Assembly (NCBI RefSeq): GCF_000006565.2
Contig: NC_031475.1
Span: forward strand, 434,001 to 498,000
Reading direction: 5' to 3'
Length of the DNA: 64,000 nt
Source of the DNA: Toxoplasma gondii ME49
Lineage: Eukaryota; Apicomplexa; Conoidasida; Eucoccidiorida; Sarcocystidae
Shown here piece by piece: positions 1 through 13,906 of this stretch (its first letter is position 1; every line of letters begins with the position of its first letter). A program made the position numbers and the translations under genes. The notes under the pieces are model-generated. The model did not search any database. It was given only the letters and a program-made list of their open reading frames with translations, and was not told where the DNA came from.

Positions 1-3000
1 TACTTTGCCTTTGTCTTTTTCGTCTTCAACTTTGTCTGCGTCGTCTGTTCCTCCCTTCTCGTCCTCGTCTGTCTTGTCTTCGGCGGCGCTTGCAGCGTCT
101 GCCCCTCTCTTGTCTTTTTCGTTGCATGCGTCGTTGTCCTCTTCTTTGTCTTCTCCGCTCTTGTCACCTGCGTCGACCTTGGCTTCACCGACTGGCGACA
201 AAGACCAAGTGTCATCTGCACGACCGCACATTGCTTCTCAGCTTTTTTCTCTGTTGTCGCTTTCTTCTCTCTTGTCGCTTTCTTTCCTTTCTCACAAAAC
301 GCCGCGCCTCCCCCTCAGCGGGCAACAGCCTGCGTCGTCAGCTTCTCCGCCTGCTTCGCCTGCCTCTCGTTCGTCTTCTCTGTCTCCGTCCGAGTCGTCT
401 CGCTCGCGTCATCCCCGTTCGCTTTCGTCTCCGCTGTCTTCGTCGTCAGTTGCTGGGTCTTCCTTTCCCCGTGGAGCGAGAGCAGAGTGGAAGCGAGAAG
501 ACGCATGCGGTTTGGAGAGCGAGCAACGTCCAGCGGATATGTCTGGCTGCTCGTCTCCGTCGTTCTGTGCATGCGAGGACGAGGATGAGACCGGCCGCGC
601 GCTTACCATTTCGGCAGAGGCTTCGGCGGCGACAGACAGCTCGCTTCCACGCTTCGTGGAGAGGAGGCCTGAGTCTGCGGCTCCCCTGCCTGGCGCCTCG
701 CCTTTCGTCAGCTCCTCGGCGCTGTCAGAAAGCCTTCCGGAACCATCGCATGCGTCGGAGATGGAGGCCGAGGGAAGCGGCAGAGAAGAGGCAAAGGACG
801 AACTGAAGCGACGAGAAGAAGAAGACGAACTCGACGTCGTCATGGGAGAGGAGACCTTCGAGGACAGCGAGAAAAGAGTCTCGGCAACAAAAGAAGAGTG
901 GAGCCCAGACAGGAATGGTGGTTGCACTTTGCCTCCGTATCTTGGGTCGAGTCAGGATCCGGGGAACGACGCGTCTCGACCTTCGTCTTCTCTCGGCTCG
1001 GATGTTGTCTTGGCCTCACAGGCTCAGCAAGCTCCTTCGAGAGCTTCTCCCTTCTCTTCTCAGTTCGCTTGCTTTGAGCCTTCATCTCCGTTGTCCTCCT
1101 CACTCTTCACATCGCACTCTCGACCTTCTCAAGGTCCCCCCAGTCTCCATGTCTCCGCCGTTTCTCCTGATACCTGCTCTTCTTCGTCTTCTTCTTCCTC
1201 TTCTTCTTCGTCTTCTTCTTCCTCTTCTTCGTCTGCATCCCCTTCTTCCTCCTCCGCCTCTGCTTCCTCTTCCTCTTGTTTCTCTTCGTCTTCTCTTTCG
1301 TCCTTTCCTGCGTCCGTTGCTCCTTCCACGACTTCTTCGTCTTCCTGCTGGCCTTTGGCCGGACCGCAGTCGGGCAGCGAAGGCGTCAACGAGGCTCTGA
1401 AGGCCTCAGAGACTTCCCTGCTGCCGCCAGGCTTCGCATCCGACCCCAGAGGCGAAGGAGAGGTGCAGAGAGGGGGAGAGCGTGAGGGACGGGGAGAAGC
1501 GGAGGAGGCACTGGAGAATGCAGCCGAGACGATGGCTGCTGGAGCTCTCGAGTCGCTCTCTGCTGAATCGGGAACGGAAGATGGCGAAGAAGCGAAGGAA
1601 TCCAAAAACCTTGAGACGGTCTGTCTGATGGAGAACGACGAGCCTCTCCCGCGCACCACCTGCGAAGAGCGAACGTCGTCTCTGAAGGGTGAGTGCTTCG
1701 TCTCGCTGGCTCTACCACGAGAAGGCCGCGACTCAAACGTTGCAGACGCGAGAGAACTTGCTCTCTTCACCGCGTCCACGGCTTCCCCGACACCGGAGGA
1801 GCGAGAAGAAGGCGGGATGCGCGGCGCAGTGTCTCCTCGCAGCGGTGCGCCTCAGGAGACGCTTTCGGGGACGTCGGCAGGCGACAAGAACTCGCGCGGT
1901 TCGCGCCAGTCGGAGGCGTGGAGCAGCAAGAGGTGGAACGAAGGCAGACCTTGCCGAGACGAGGAAGGCGCTGCAGACACCAGCGAGGAAGAGCGTCGCC
2001 AGAGACAGGAAGACGACGAGACAGAGTTGCTGAAGTACCACAGCGATGTCCCGAAGGATGTACTGTTGGGGCGTCGCAGCAAGGTCGCGACGAATTACCT
2101 GCATTTGAAAGTCCTCGTTTATCTCCACTTCCTCGTCTACTTAGATCGCGGATTTGCGCGACCGAGCTCGGAGGAGAACCGCGAGGAGGAAGACTTCTCT
2201 CCGCCGCACCCGAGCCTTTCCCCCGACGCTCCCTTCCTCTTCGACCTCGCAGATCCGATGCGGCCGTCCTTCTCGACAGTCTCCCTTCTCGACCTCTTCA
2301 ACTCCATGCTCGCGCGGTAGGGAGGAAGCCATTTGCTTTCCAGAGAGGGAGAACGACGGAGCTCCTGAGCGGTGTGCGTGCAGGGACTTGAAAAAAAAAC
2401 TGCATGCAACAACACTGTCGCACTCGTGGTGTCGCGCGACGTTCCTGCCTTCTGTACTTCTGTGCCTCTACATGATTTCTGTTCCGAACGAAGAAGCCGA
2501 CGGAGTTCAGTCGCTCTACAGTGTGCATCTCTTCTTCTGTCGTCTTCATTCTCTCTTGTTGTTCCCTCTTTTGTCGTTCTCCTCATCCCTCCCCCGCGTT
2601 TCTCTCCTCCTGTCTTCTCTCCTCCTGTCTTGTCTTGGGTGTCGTCGTCTGCATTTCTTCTTTTCCTCTTTCGCCTCCTTTGTTTTCTCTCCGTTCGTCA
2701 CCCGCTTTTCCTTGTCTGGTCTCTCGTCTTTCGCTTCTCGTTTGTGGGCATATCTTCGCGTTTTCTTTCTTTCCTGCACTGCTTCGCTGTTTTGTTTTGC
2801 AGTTACGGCGCAGCCGCCGTGGAGAGTGTGTTTGCCTTTTTGAGTTGCGACGCGGAGTTTCTTCACTACGTTCGGTTCCACTTCCTTCGAGACTGTCTGG
2901 ACGTCGAAGGAAGCGTCCTCGTCGACAAGGGTACCGTGAGCGAGGAGAGCAGCGCGAGCGAAGAAGAAGGACGTCGACGCAGCGAGAAGCGACGCCGCTC

Positions 3001-4840
3001 TTCCTCGGCTTGTGGGGATCGCGAAGGCGACCGTGAAACGAGTTCGTTCGGTCGGTCTTCTCTGTCGTCTGACGAAGACGCCAGTCGATCCACAGCCGCG
3101 TCCTTCGCGTCCTTTCCACCTATTCTGTCGCCTCTGTTTCCTGCGCGAGTGTCTACGCACCCAGGGCGCAGACGGCGCAGAGCTCGCTGCGCCTGTTCCC
3201 TCCACGAGTCAGAGCCGTTCCGGTCTTGCTGCTGTTTCCTCGACGCGAACGTTGCGTCTCCATCTCGGCGCCCTCGCGGGGGCTGCGATGCCGAATCGCC
3301 TTCGAGGAAGAAGGACGGAGCAGACGCGTTCTTCGACTGCAGACGCGCGAACTTCCCTCCACCTCTCCCGGCTGCGTTTCGCCGATACGTTCCGCCGCAG
3401 TGCTTGCCGCCTCTTGCCTCACCCCCAGGAAAAACGAGACGGCGGCGCCCTCCGATCGCCGTCAGTTTCTCCACGAGAGACGTCCTTCGACGCTCGTACA
3501 CCGTCTACGACTTCATCGTCACGGCTTTTTCCGAGGGCCTTCCTGCGTACTTCCGAAACGATTGTCCTCTCTCGTGTGTCTCTTCGTCGTCCTTCCACGA
3601 CTGGTGCTACCGGCGCCCAAGGCCTTCCCTCACGCCTGCTCTCCTCCCCACCTTCTTCCCAAGTCCCCTCTCTCCCCACAAGGAGACAGACGGCTTCCGC
3701 GAGAAGACGGACGGCTTCCGCGAGAAGACGGACGGCTTCCGCGAGGAGACAGGCACGTACCTCGCGCGGCAAACGTCTTTCGAGGGAGGGTGCATGGTCA
3801 ACGTGATGCTTCCTGGAGAGACTCCGGCGTCGATCCTCTTTTGCCATCTTCTGGACGCCTTTGCAGGCATTGCCGCAGCTGCGCTCTGTCGAGGCCTGCA
3901 TCCTGCTTCGGCGTCTCCAACGACGAACGTCTACCACGTTGTGAAGGTTCTGGAGCTTCTGCTCTTCTCGCGGTCGGGGTCGCTGGATCGCCTGCCTCCA
4001 CACATCACTTGCGACGTTCCCCCGCGATGGAGAAACCTCTTGGTCTTCGACGCGAAGGCGACACACGGCAGAGAGGTGACAGCAGAAGAGACGACGAAGA
4101 GAGGGAGGGAAAAGAAAAAGAAGGAAACGAGCGAGAAGGAGAAGGAAGGACAGACCGAGTTTGAGAGAGGCAGCGGGAGAGCAGAGCCGGAGGGGATTGG
4201 TGGGGAAGCAGAGGCGGAGGGGATTGATGGGGAAGCAGAGGCGGAGGGGATTGATGGGGAAGCAGAGACGGAGGGGATTGATGGGGAAGCAGACGCTGCA
4301 GGCATGGGAGGCGGTCGAGGAGGCGAGGAAGAAATCGACGAGGACATGGACCGAGAGGTCGAGTTCGACCGAGAGGGAGGGGAGGTGAGGAGCGAAGAGA
4401 AGAAGGAACCAACGTCGGAGGCTAACAGGGAGACAGCGCATGCAGTGCCGGAGACCTCCGAAGAGGAGGCAGACGAGACGAGCAATCCCCCGCTGTCGGA
4501 AAAGAGACACACACTCTCAGGCGAAGATGCCTTCGAGGGAGAGCAAGAAGAAGAAAAAGAAGAAGGCGACGAGGCGCCTCGCCTCTCCCTCCCTCTCGTC
4601 ATGGCCCATCTTCTCTTCACTGTTCATCACCCAGCTAGCCAGGAACTCCTTCTTCGACTTCTTGGTAAACCACCCGTCATCTCTCACCTCATATCCTGCA
4701 CGAAAATCGACGTACACATCAAATTTACATAAATATATATATATATATATATATATGCATATATATATACACATACATATAAATACATATATATATATAT
4801 ATATATGCATATATATATATATATATATACATACATATAA

Positions 4841-4876
<36 letters not shown>

Positions 4877-7800
4877 ACATTTATATGGAATTGCCTTTGT
4901 ACGTGGGTGTGCGTGAGTCGGTCGTGGAGTTCTTCTGTGTTTCGATGTAGACATCTAATGGTCCATAGAGACGAATATGCGGAGCAATCTGTTGCGTTAT
5001 TTGGGCGAAGGCAAACAGGGTCAGGTAGTCTTATATGTGAGATCACTAGTTCACTTGCAAAGAAATGACTGCTTCGGCCCGTGCGAAGGCGGACGCGGCG
5101 ATCCTTTTCTTCCGCGGAGGTCGAGACCTGAATTTGCTGTTCTAATGTCTTTTAAGCATCACTTTTTCGGGTGTTTTCAGGGAGCAACAGCGCCAGCGGC
5201 AGTTCCATTTCGGCGCCCTGTTTCCAAGTGCTCCTCTCTTCACTCGAATGGCCGAGCTTGTTGTCGACGTCTCTGCGGGAGTCTTCGTGGCGCATGCGTG
5301 TGGACGCACTGCTGCATGCAGAGGACCTCATTTGCATGCAAGAGACCTGGGCAAGGCGCAAGCGAAGCGGGGGACGACCTCGCTTGCGCTCTGGGAGGAA
5401 GTGGACTCCCGCGTTCGAGCCTTCTTTTCTCCGACTCCAGTCCTCGCCTCTTCTCCGCGCTTCGCCTACCACGACGTCCTTGCCCTGCCTCTCACCGTCT
5501 CGCGGAAAAAGGAGTTGCGAAGAGCGAAACAGAGACGAAAAAGAAACCAACCGTCCACCTGCTTTTCTCCCCTCTTCCTCTCTCTCTGCGTCTTCGTCTT
5601 CCTTCTTGTCTGCTTGTTCTGCTTCGTTTTCTTCTTCTGATTCGTTTTCTTCTTCTCTCTCTTCCTCTGCTCTCTCTTCTTCTTCTGCTTTCTCTTCTTC
5701 GTCTGCTGTCTCTTCTTCGTCTGCCGTCTCTTCTTCTGGCGGTTCGTGTGGGCGGCGGGCAGCTTCGGAGGCGGGGCCTTGCACTTGTGTCTCTTCGTTT
5801 TCTTCTTTTCGAGCGAGAGGAGTCAGAGGGTGTTGTCGCCGATGTGGACTTTACTTCGACGGCGTCTCTGCGTTCGCACATCGGACTGCGACAGGCGCGA
5901 GCGTCAGATCTCGCGACGCGCGCCGAGAGGCCGAGCACTCGAGAAATCCATCGAGGAGACACCGGTGTGGTTCGGGCCGTCGAAAGGGAGCCTTTGAAGA
6001 GCAAAAAGATCGTCTTTCGCGACTGCGTCTCTCTCCGGCAGACGCCCCTGTCGACGCTGCATGCACTCCGGAGAGTGTCTCGCTCGAGGGCCGCGCCGGG
6101 TGTCTAGACGCTGGAGACGAAGCGCCTTCTCCGCGTCTGCGCGAAACCGCGTCTCCCCTCTTTCCCGCGGCATGCGGCGACGCAAAAAGGCTCTCGAGCC
6201 GACTGCGAACCTGCACGTCCAAAGAGGCATCAACTGACGCGTCAAAGTCTCAGCTGGAAGGCTGCGGGAGCGAGGACGAGAAGGACGAGAAGGAAGAAAG
6301 CCGAGTGGACGACAGGGCATGCAGGCATCGTCGAGGAGGCGCGCTGCATGCCTCAACTCCGTTGTTGGGGTGGCGCCTCTACCGCTGTGAGTCTCGAGCT
6401 TGGCGCAGACGCCTTCTCTCGCTTCTCGCGTTCGCGGGGAGGGAGGCCAAAGCGATGAAGACTCTCTCGGAGAACAGGCGTACGCTGTCTGCCTCGCGTC
6501 GCGGTTCTCACAGACACTCGTTCAGCGACGCTCCAGAACGGCATGCAGAGCGAGATGAGAGCGAGACGCGCGAGGGGAAAGGCGAACCGCGTCTGTGCGG
6601 AGAAGCGGACCTGCTCACAGCGGCTTCTCTCCACTTTCCGGAATGGCTCTGGGGGGACGACGCGCACCGCGAGCGCAGCGAGGCAGCCAAGGCCTTCGCG
6701 CCTCTCGGCGCCCATCCAGGTTTCTCGGAGCCGCGGGGACAAAGACGCGGGAAACGCGGCGGCAGCGCTGGCCGTCGAAACACAGAAGGCAGCACCAGTC
6801 GAGGCACCGACGACGGCGGAGGGAGGTGAGAGCACAGCGGGTGAAAGCGAAGAACACAGAGAGGCGAGAAGCGAGGAGAACGCGAGAAGCGAGGAGAACG
6901 CGAGAGGAGAGAGACACGAGAGAGGAAGAGAGAACAGAAGAGGAGAGGGGCGAGCAAGCTGAGGAAGGCGAGAAGGAGGGAGACGAAGAGGGAGACTTTT
7001 CAAGAGAGAACAGTCGTTGAAAGACGGAGAAACAGAGAAAGGAAAGACTGCGAGAGAAAACAACGAGTCGGAGGGGAGAGAAGAACATGTGCAAAGCATA
7101 AATTTCCCCACGCATAGAAACTACGAGAAGAAAGGCAGCGAACCGGTTGAGAGTGACCACAAACAAAAAGAGACAGACGCAGAACATGCCTTGCAGGCTC
7201 TTATGTCTCCTCGAATCTGTGGCGTCGGTCTCCGTTCTGCTGGCACACACCCCACACAGTCGCGGCAACTGCTGCGGAAGTGCCTTCAAAGCCGGGTCGT
7301 TTCCATCTTTCCGCAGTGTTCTTTTTCTCTGTCGTTGCTTTCTCTCCGTGTTTCTCTGCCTGCACTTTTTCCTTCTTTTTCTTCTTCTTCGTCTTTCTGC
7401 TTTTCGTAGACGAGCTGGAGTCCCGAGGAAGCTGCACCGTCGCCTGACTCCAGGACCTTTGCACAGAGCTGAGCGCGAGGATTCCGCGACGCATGGAACG
7501 CCCTGCAGCATGTCGCTCTCTGGCGAAGGGTCTGTGCTGCGCCACCCGCTTGGAGGGCCTCCTCTCCCTCCTGCATCATATCCTTTGTCTCCGCGGTCCT
7601 CGTTGTCTTCCTCGCTTTCGTCTCTGCCCACAGAGACAGTTTCAGGAGAGGCTCAAGAGCCTACGGAGTCTTGGAGCGAGCTCGGGAGTGGTGTGCGTTC
7701 CTCCTCCGCGTCGATTTCTTGCGACATCGACGTCTCTGCGGAGGGCACCGCGGCGGAAAGACTCGATTCGCCTCTCTCGTCCAAAACACCCGACCCTCTG

Positions 7801-10703
7801 TTCTCCTCCGTCGTGTCACTCTCCTTGTCAGAGGTATCCTGTCACCCATCAAGCCTCCCCCAGGCTTCTTCAGCTTTTTCCTTTGCTTCGTCCTCTGTTC
7901 CGTCCTGTGCTTCCCGGCCGGATTCCTGTTGTTCTTCTTTTTCTGGGTCGCCGTCTTCTTCTGTTCGTCAAGAGTCGAGTTCGGCGTCTCTCCGTGTGCC
8001 TCCGTCGGCGGCTGGTGGGGACCGTTTTCCTCCGGCTCTCGCTCCGTCCTCGACCTTCCCGGCTGGCCCTCTCCCGCGCCACCCTGACCGAAAGACGCAT
8101 GCAAAGATCCACGTTCTGCAGTCCTCCCGGTGTCAGTACAGACAGCGCGCACACTCGCTCGCAGCGCTCGCGGCTCGGGGCTTCTTCCTCTTTGGAGCTC
8201 TCTGTGTGACGCCTGAGCAGGTCCAGCACAGGCGCGCGACTCACTGGCGACATGCGCAGTTCCCCTTCTTGTTTTTGTCAGACGACGAGGGCAGATGCGG
8301 CGCAGGAAGCCGCGGGGAGTCCGAGGAGGACGCGGCGTCCAGTGGAGGAGAGGAAGAAGCCGGTGAAGGCCTGCAGCAGGGAGGACGCGGACGAGGGGGA
8401 GGAGAGAGAAAGGGAGACGGAGAGAGAAGCGAGGAGGGAGGCGCGAATACAGAGGTGGTGGAGACGGCCGAGGCTGGAGCGTCTGTCCCTGTCCACGACG
8501 AGAAGCGGGATGCCAAGCTGCCGCTCCACTTTCGACTGTGGCGCGCGTTCTGTGCGAGAAAGACGCTGGAAACGAAGAGGCGCGAACGCCTGCGGAGAGA
8601 CGCGGAGACTCGCCGCAAAACCGACGAAGAGCAGGGACGGAGACGCTCGTGGAAAAAGTCCAAACGCGAAGAGAGAAACGCCAGCGACGGAGGCGGTCAC
8701 ATCGCAAAGTCGCGCAGACACGCGAAGTCTTCGGCACAACGCGTTCCCCAAGACAATGCGAGAAGAGACGCCAGCGATGACTGCGGCGAAGAAGAAGAAG
8801 AGCGACGAAGGCTGACGCGGTCTGCGAGTGCGACGCCCTCAGACTCAGAGGTCTCAGGTCTCTCGGGAGTTGTGGGCGTCGCTGCACATGCAACGCAAGC
8901 CATCCCGCCGCATCCGCTCGTCTTCCTCGGACTCCACGAAGGCCTCGATGTTCTCCTGCAACGCATCTTGGAGGGAAGCTACAAACATCCGAACTGCCGG
9001 CCGCCGGGATGTGTGGGGATTCATGCCTATACACCAGGCATCAGCGAAGCTCAGTTTCAGGTAAGTCTCAGCAGAGCGCGAGGAAGGTTTCTGTCACCTT
9101 TCTGTCCGCGGCGCCTGGTTCGGAGGAGTCGTCGAGATGTCAGATGCTTCAGGCTCTCTCTCTCGACGTTCAAGGATTTAAGTGATTCAAGCGACTCTTT
9201 GCCTTACCAATCCATCGTCGCCTTCTCTGTCTATTCCTCCGCCTTCTGCGCCTCTATCTCTGTGTTGCGTTCTCTCGTTTCTCGCCTTCTCGCTCTTTTC
9301 TCTCCCTCCATCGTTTTCTCCGCTCTCTCTGCATCGTTTTCTACCAAGTTCGCTCCGTTCTGACGCGCGTCGCTTGGGCACTCCGTTTTTCCTTTTTCTC
9401 TGCATGCGCTCCTTCGCTGTCGCTTCCCTCTCCTTTCGCCGCCTTCGCCCTCAGGCATGGCTCCGGCAGAAGCTGCAGGACCGAGTGCTTGGCATGGAGG
9501 AAGTGTACAACGACGAGGAACTCCGCATGGATTTGCAGAAGCGTCTCCTCGAAGTCACGTTCGTTCAGTCTGGAGTGTTGCCTCTCCTCTTCCAGTCTGT
9601 CATTCTTGGCCGGTCGAGAGAGAGCAGCGTCTCTCTCCTCTGCGCCGTCGTCCACCACGCTCACCCTGGAAAGGCGCTCTCCGTCTTCCGCGAGGAGATC
9701 TCGGCAGCCTGTCTCCCCTGGGTCTCGCGGCTCTCAGATCTCCTCTACATGTCCCTCCCGAAGTCAGCGGAGAAGAGAAAAACGTGATAACAAAAAGACG
9801 AGAGAAACGAAACGAATACAGACGAAACGAACACAGACGAAACGAACACAGACGAAACGAATACAGACGGAGCAGACGGTTCTGTCTCCATGACCCGCGC
9901 GGCTCGCGAACGTCTCTGCCGTTCTTCAGAGCTCGTAAATGGTGCATGCTTCCCATCGACCTTTGCTCTCTGCTGAAGCAGCGAAACGGCTCTACATCTC
10001 TCTCCCCGTCCGCAGAACATGCGCGTTCCTTCACATTCCTCTCTCCTGTATGGAAAAAACGCATTGGAACGCCACGGTGCCGAACCGGAGACCCGGCGTT
10101 TGGACAAAATGAATCCCGATGGACTGTTTTCTCTCGGATACACGTATATATACCTGTTTGTAGAGAAGGGGATTCGTCTGTCTGTGCTGGCAGGTAGTGT
10201 ATCATATACAGTTATGCCCGTGGCGCAGTGTTGTCCTCTTTTTTGTTGGCGATTTTCTGTTCTTTTCCAGGTCGAGAGGTACCCACGCATCTGGCAAGGT
10301 GAACAGTCCTCCGCGGCGTCTGGGGTGTCGCGTCGTGGAGCTCCTCGAACTCTTCAGAGGCATCGTCGAGCTCAGTCCTGCCTCTGCGCTGCCTCGGGTC
10401 TCTCTGAGAGTGTGGAGGAGACTCACCGACTGCTTCTTCGTCTACACCCAGAACACCATCTTCATGAGCAAGTGCTTGCCTGTCTTTAAAAAGGTTCGGA
10501 GCCTGTTCAATCAGAAAACTCGTCGCTTCTGAACATGCACTTATGTCCAACAACAGCACAGGCTTGCCTCTGTATGCCGAGAGAAACGCATCTGCGTTGG
10601 CGTTTTTCTTCATCTGCCTCGCGTCCACGTCTCAACCTCTCTCGCCTCGCGCTATGTCCTCAGGATGTACTGTCGACACAGGTGCACACCAGTGTTACAA
10701 ATA

Positions 10704-10738
<35 letters not shown>

Positions 10739-13700
10739 TTTTTTGGTTTTTCCATCCAGAAGCGGACGCGTGCATGCGGTGTTATTGCCGCAGTTTTCTG
10801 CATCTTCTGCATCGGCATTAACATTAGTGGATGTTATTTCCTCAGGTGGCGGACCACGGGAGCAGCTTGCTGCAGCGTCAGGTATTCGTCCAGTGCAGAT
10901 TGCTGGAGCGTCTCGACGCGGCAGTTTCGAGTTTTCGTCGGCGACTGCACAAAAACGCAAACACAACAGGTGTGTGTGTCTCCCAAACCGAATCGTAACA
11001 TGTTTCTGTGAAGCTCCCGACCGCTGGGCGATCGCGGGGAATCCTCACTTTCGTCGGACCTTTCTTCCTACAATGCGACTCCGTCGCTCGAGTCCTCTAC
11101 AAAGAGACGCTCCCCCCCTTCTCGAGCAGCCTGCGTCTTTTTGTCTCTCTTCCTCTGACTTGCTGGTCCTTTCTTCGTGATTCCTTCGGCAACTTTACCG
11201 TTTCTCTCTCTCTGTCTGTCTGTGTGTTTGCAGAGGGTCTCGGCGCGATCATGGATCTCCTCGTGCATTTGAATCACTTTTACCGGAGTTCGGCGGAGAG
11301 CCTTGGGTTGTCCGAGGATGTCCCTGCCCTCTCGTCTTCTTCTTCCTCTGTGTCGTCCACTCCGACGCCCACACACCAGGGGAGCGCACTGGCACTGTCT
11401 CCTGGGGGGCGTCTGCTGCATGCATCGTCTTTTTCGGCGCTGCCGCTGCTCTCCTCTGCATCCTCGACTCCTGCGTTTGTCTCTCCCTCGGCGTCGCCGC
11501 TCTCACCTTCCTCTCTCTCGCCTGCACTCGGCTGCGCCTCGTATCCGCCGCAGCCGATCCTCGCACTCCACCCTGTGCCTCCGACCGTCGACGAGCCTGT
11601 CGTTCTGTCTCCTCCAGCGCCCATGATGCGAATGGCGGCCGCAGCGAACTTCGCTGCTGCGCCGGAGTCGCCGGTTCCCGGGAGTCCTCGCCACCCGTCG
11701 CTGAGCTTTCTGCGCAGCCGAAAGAGCTCGGGTGAGAGCTGGAGACCTCCCTCGCCGGCGCCGTCTTCAAGTGTCTCCATCGAGATCCGCGAGGTCGCCA
11801 GCGACAGCTCCGCGCAGGGCCGACCTCAGCGCGCAGGTGGGGAGGCGGGAGAGGGTCGCGACGCACAGTATGGTGTTGCGAGTGGAGACTCTTCTTCGAG
11901 TCTCGGACCTGCTGCTCAGCTCTCCGGATTCCCTCTACAGCCGCTTCACTCGCAGGTTTCTCTCTCGGGACTTGGGCCGAGGAGTACTGTCTCGAGTGTG
12001 AGTCCGCGGACAGCGGGAAGCTCTGCGTCCTTCGCCGCCTTTTTCGCGCCGTCGGCGTCTCTCTCTCCGGCGTTCTCGTCCTTTCTCAACCAAGGCCTCG
12101 TCTCGCTCTGCTCCTGCAGCACCTGCAGAGAGGCAGCAGGAGCGACGCTAGGCATGGCGATTCCGCCAGTACCTCACGTCCACTGCAGCAGCTGCAGCAG
12201 CTGCAGGCAAGGAAGTCGAAGCTCGAGAGGAAGCAGAGGACGCGCGGACGTTTCCGCAGACGCAGACGCCAGGCTCGTGCAGGAGGCCGCGGAAAGCGAA
12301 GCGCGAGAAGGCAGTGCCGCGGCCCCACTCCCAGCAGCGAAGGCGGGAGAGACGACAGCCGAGACAGGAAACAAGAGTGGAGAGGGAGGGCAGACAGAGA
12401 GAAAGGAAGAGAGGAAAGAGAGGAAGGAAGACGACGAAGAACAAGTGCAAGAAGAAGGAGAAGGTGACCGAAGTTCAGCTGCGACCCCACTCGGCGATGG
12501 CCACAGAGAAGACGACGCGCGAACGGCGATCAAAGGCGACAGACCGAGTCCGGCTTCCCTAGGTGTACATCCACCTGGGAATGGTTCCTTGCGGCTTCCG
12601 CGCCGCGGTAGGTCTCCAGACGGAATCTCTGAGGCACCAGGTGTGGAGCACTCTTATCTCGTTTCGTCGCGCGCGAAGCCGACCTTCCACGAAAGCGAGG
12701 CCACAGCGCATACGCCTCTTGCTTCACCCGAAGGCGATCTGCGGGACCTTCTTGAGCGAGAAGGAACAAAGGTTGGAATGGCCATCGAGACGAGGGGCTT
12801 CAGCCCAGCTGCAGTGTCGCCTTTCTTCGCCTCGCCGCTTGCATGTTTGTCTCCTTCTTCCGATCTGTCTCCAGCGAATGTGGGGGATCGACAAGGAGAC
12901 CCTGCGAGCAGAGACCGAGTGTCTCCATCGTCTCCGTTCCACTCGGCTGCGGACTCCTGCTTCTTCTCTCCCGCTGCAGTGCGACATGATCACGAGGCGA
13001 CGGAGGAGGAATGCCGGCTGGAGACATCGTCTGTGCATTCATCGCTTTTGTCTCGGTCCACCTCGCCTCCGGCGCGGGCGTCGAGCGATCCGTTCTCGCA
13101 GTCAGGCTGTCCCTTTGCGTCGCCGAGCCCCACAGAGACCCTGGAGGCTGAGAATGAGAGCAGCGAAGGCGCCTTCTTCTCGTCGCCTGTCGACTTCCTC
13201 TCCCCCGTGGCGTCGCCAGTGGTACGCAGAGACCGCTGCAATCCGCCTCGCCCTGCAGGCGCGTCTGACGCTGACAAACAGGAAACCGTGGGCGAGAGGA
13301 ATGGAGGGAGAGCAGACGATGAAGAAGGCAAAGGCGATGAAGAAGGCAAAGGCGATGAAGGAGAAGAAGGCGAGAAGGAAGTCTCCATGGAAGAAGGAGA
13401 GAGGAGAGAGGACGAGATGTCCCTCGATCGAGACGGGGACAGGTGGGGGATGCGGAATCTCTTCGAGACGGCACTGCAGAGCGGCGAGGCGGCGGCTGAC
13501 GAGGACCTGCGGAAGGAGACGGGAGACACTGAAGGCTCTTCGCAGGTCTCTGAGATTCTGGCGAGAGCTGTCGCAGCCGCCGTCTTCGCAGCGCTCCCGA
13601 GCAAAGGTCCAGAAGGCAAGCGCGTATCCCAGGACGGCGAAGGCGAGGCCGACACCACGCGCATGGACAACGAAGGTGGCAGAAAGCGAGAAGAAAGGAA

Positions 13701-13864
13701 AGAAAAGGAAGACCACGAACTGCGAGAGAAAGCACACGCAGGAGGATCAAGAGGAAAACGGCCGTCGTGTACAGAGGAGGTAAATGCAGAATACAAAAAA
13801 GGAGAAAAAACGCAAACAACAGCCATTCTTTACGGCCAAATCTCGCCTACAAACAGATTCGTAC

Positions 13865-13906
<42 letters not shown>

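Noticed and set aside
409..1779. Long minus-strand open frames opposite exon 1 of the SAPS gene
   Set aside because: They are Ser/Glu complements of the Ser-rich sense codons with no start or splice support; the sense strand carries the conserved blocks.
3419..4620. Minus-strand frames of 229-363 aa opposite SAPS exon 2
   Set aside because: Low-complexity mirror of the in-frame minisatellites; the sense frame joins both neighbouring exons in phase.
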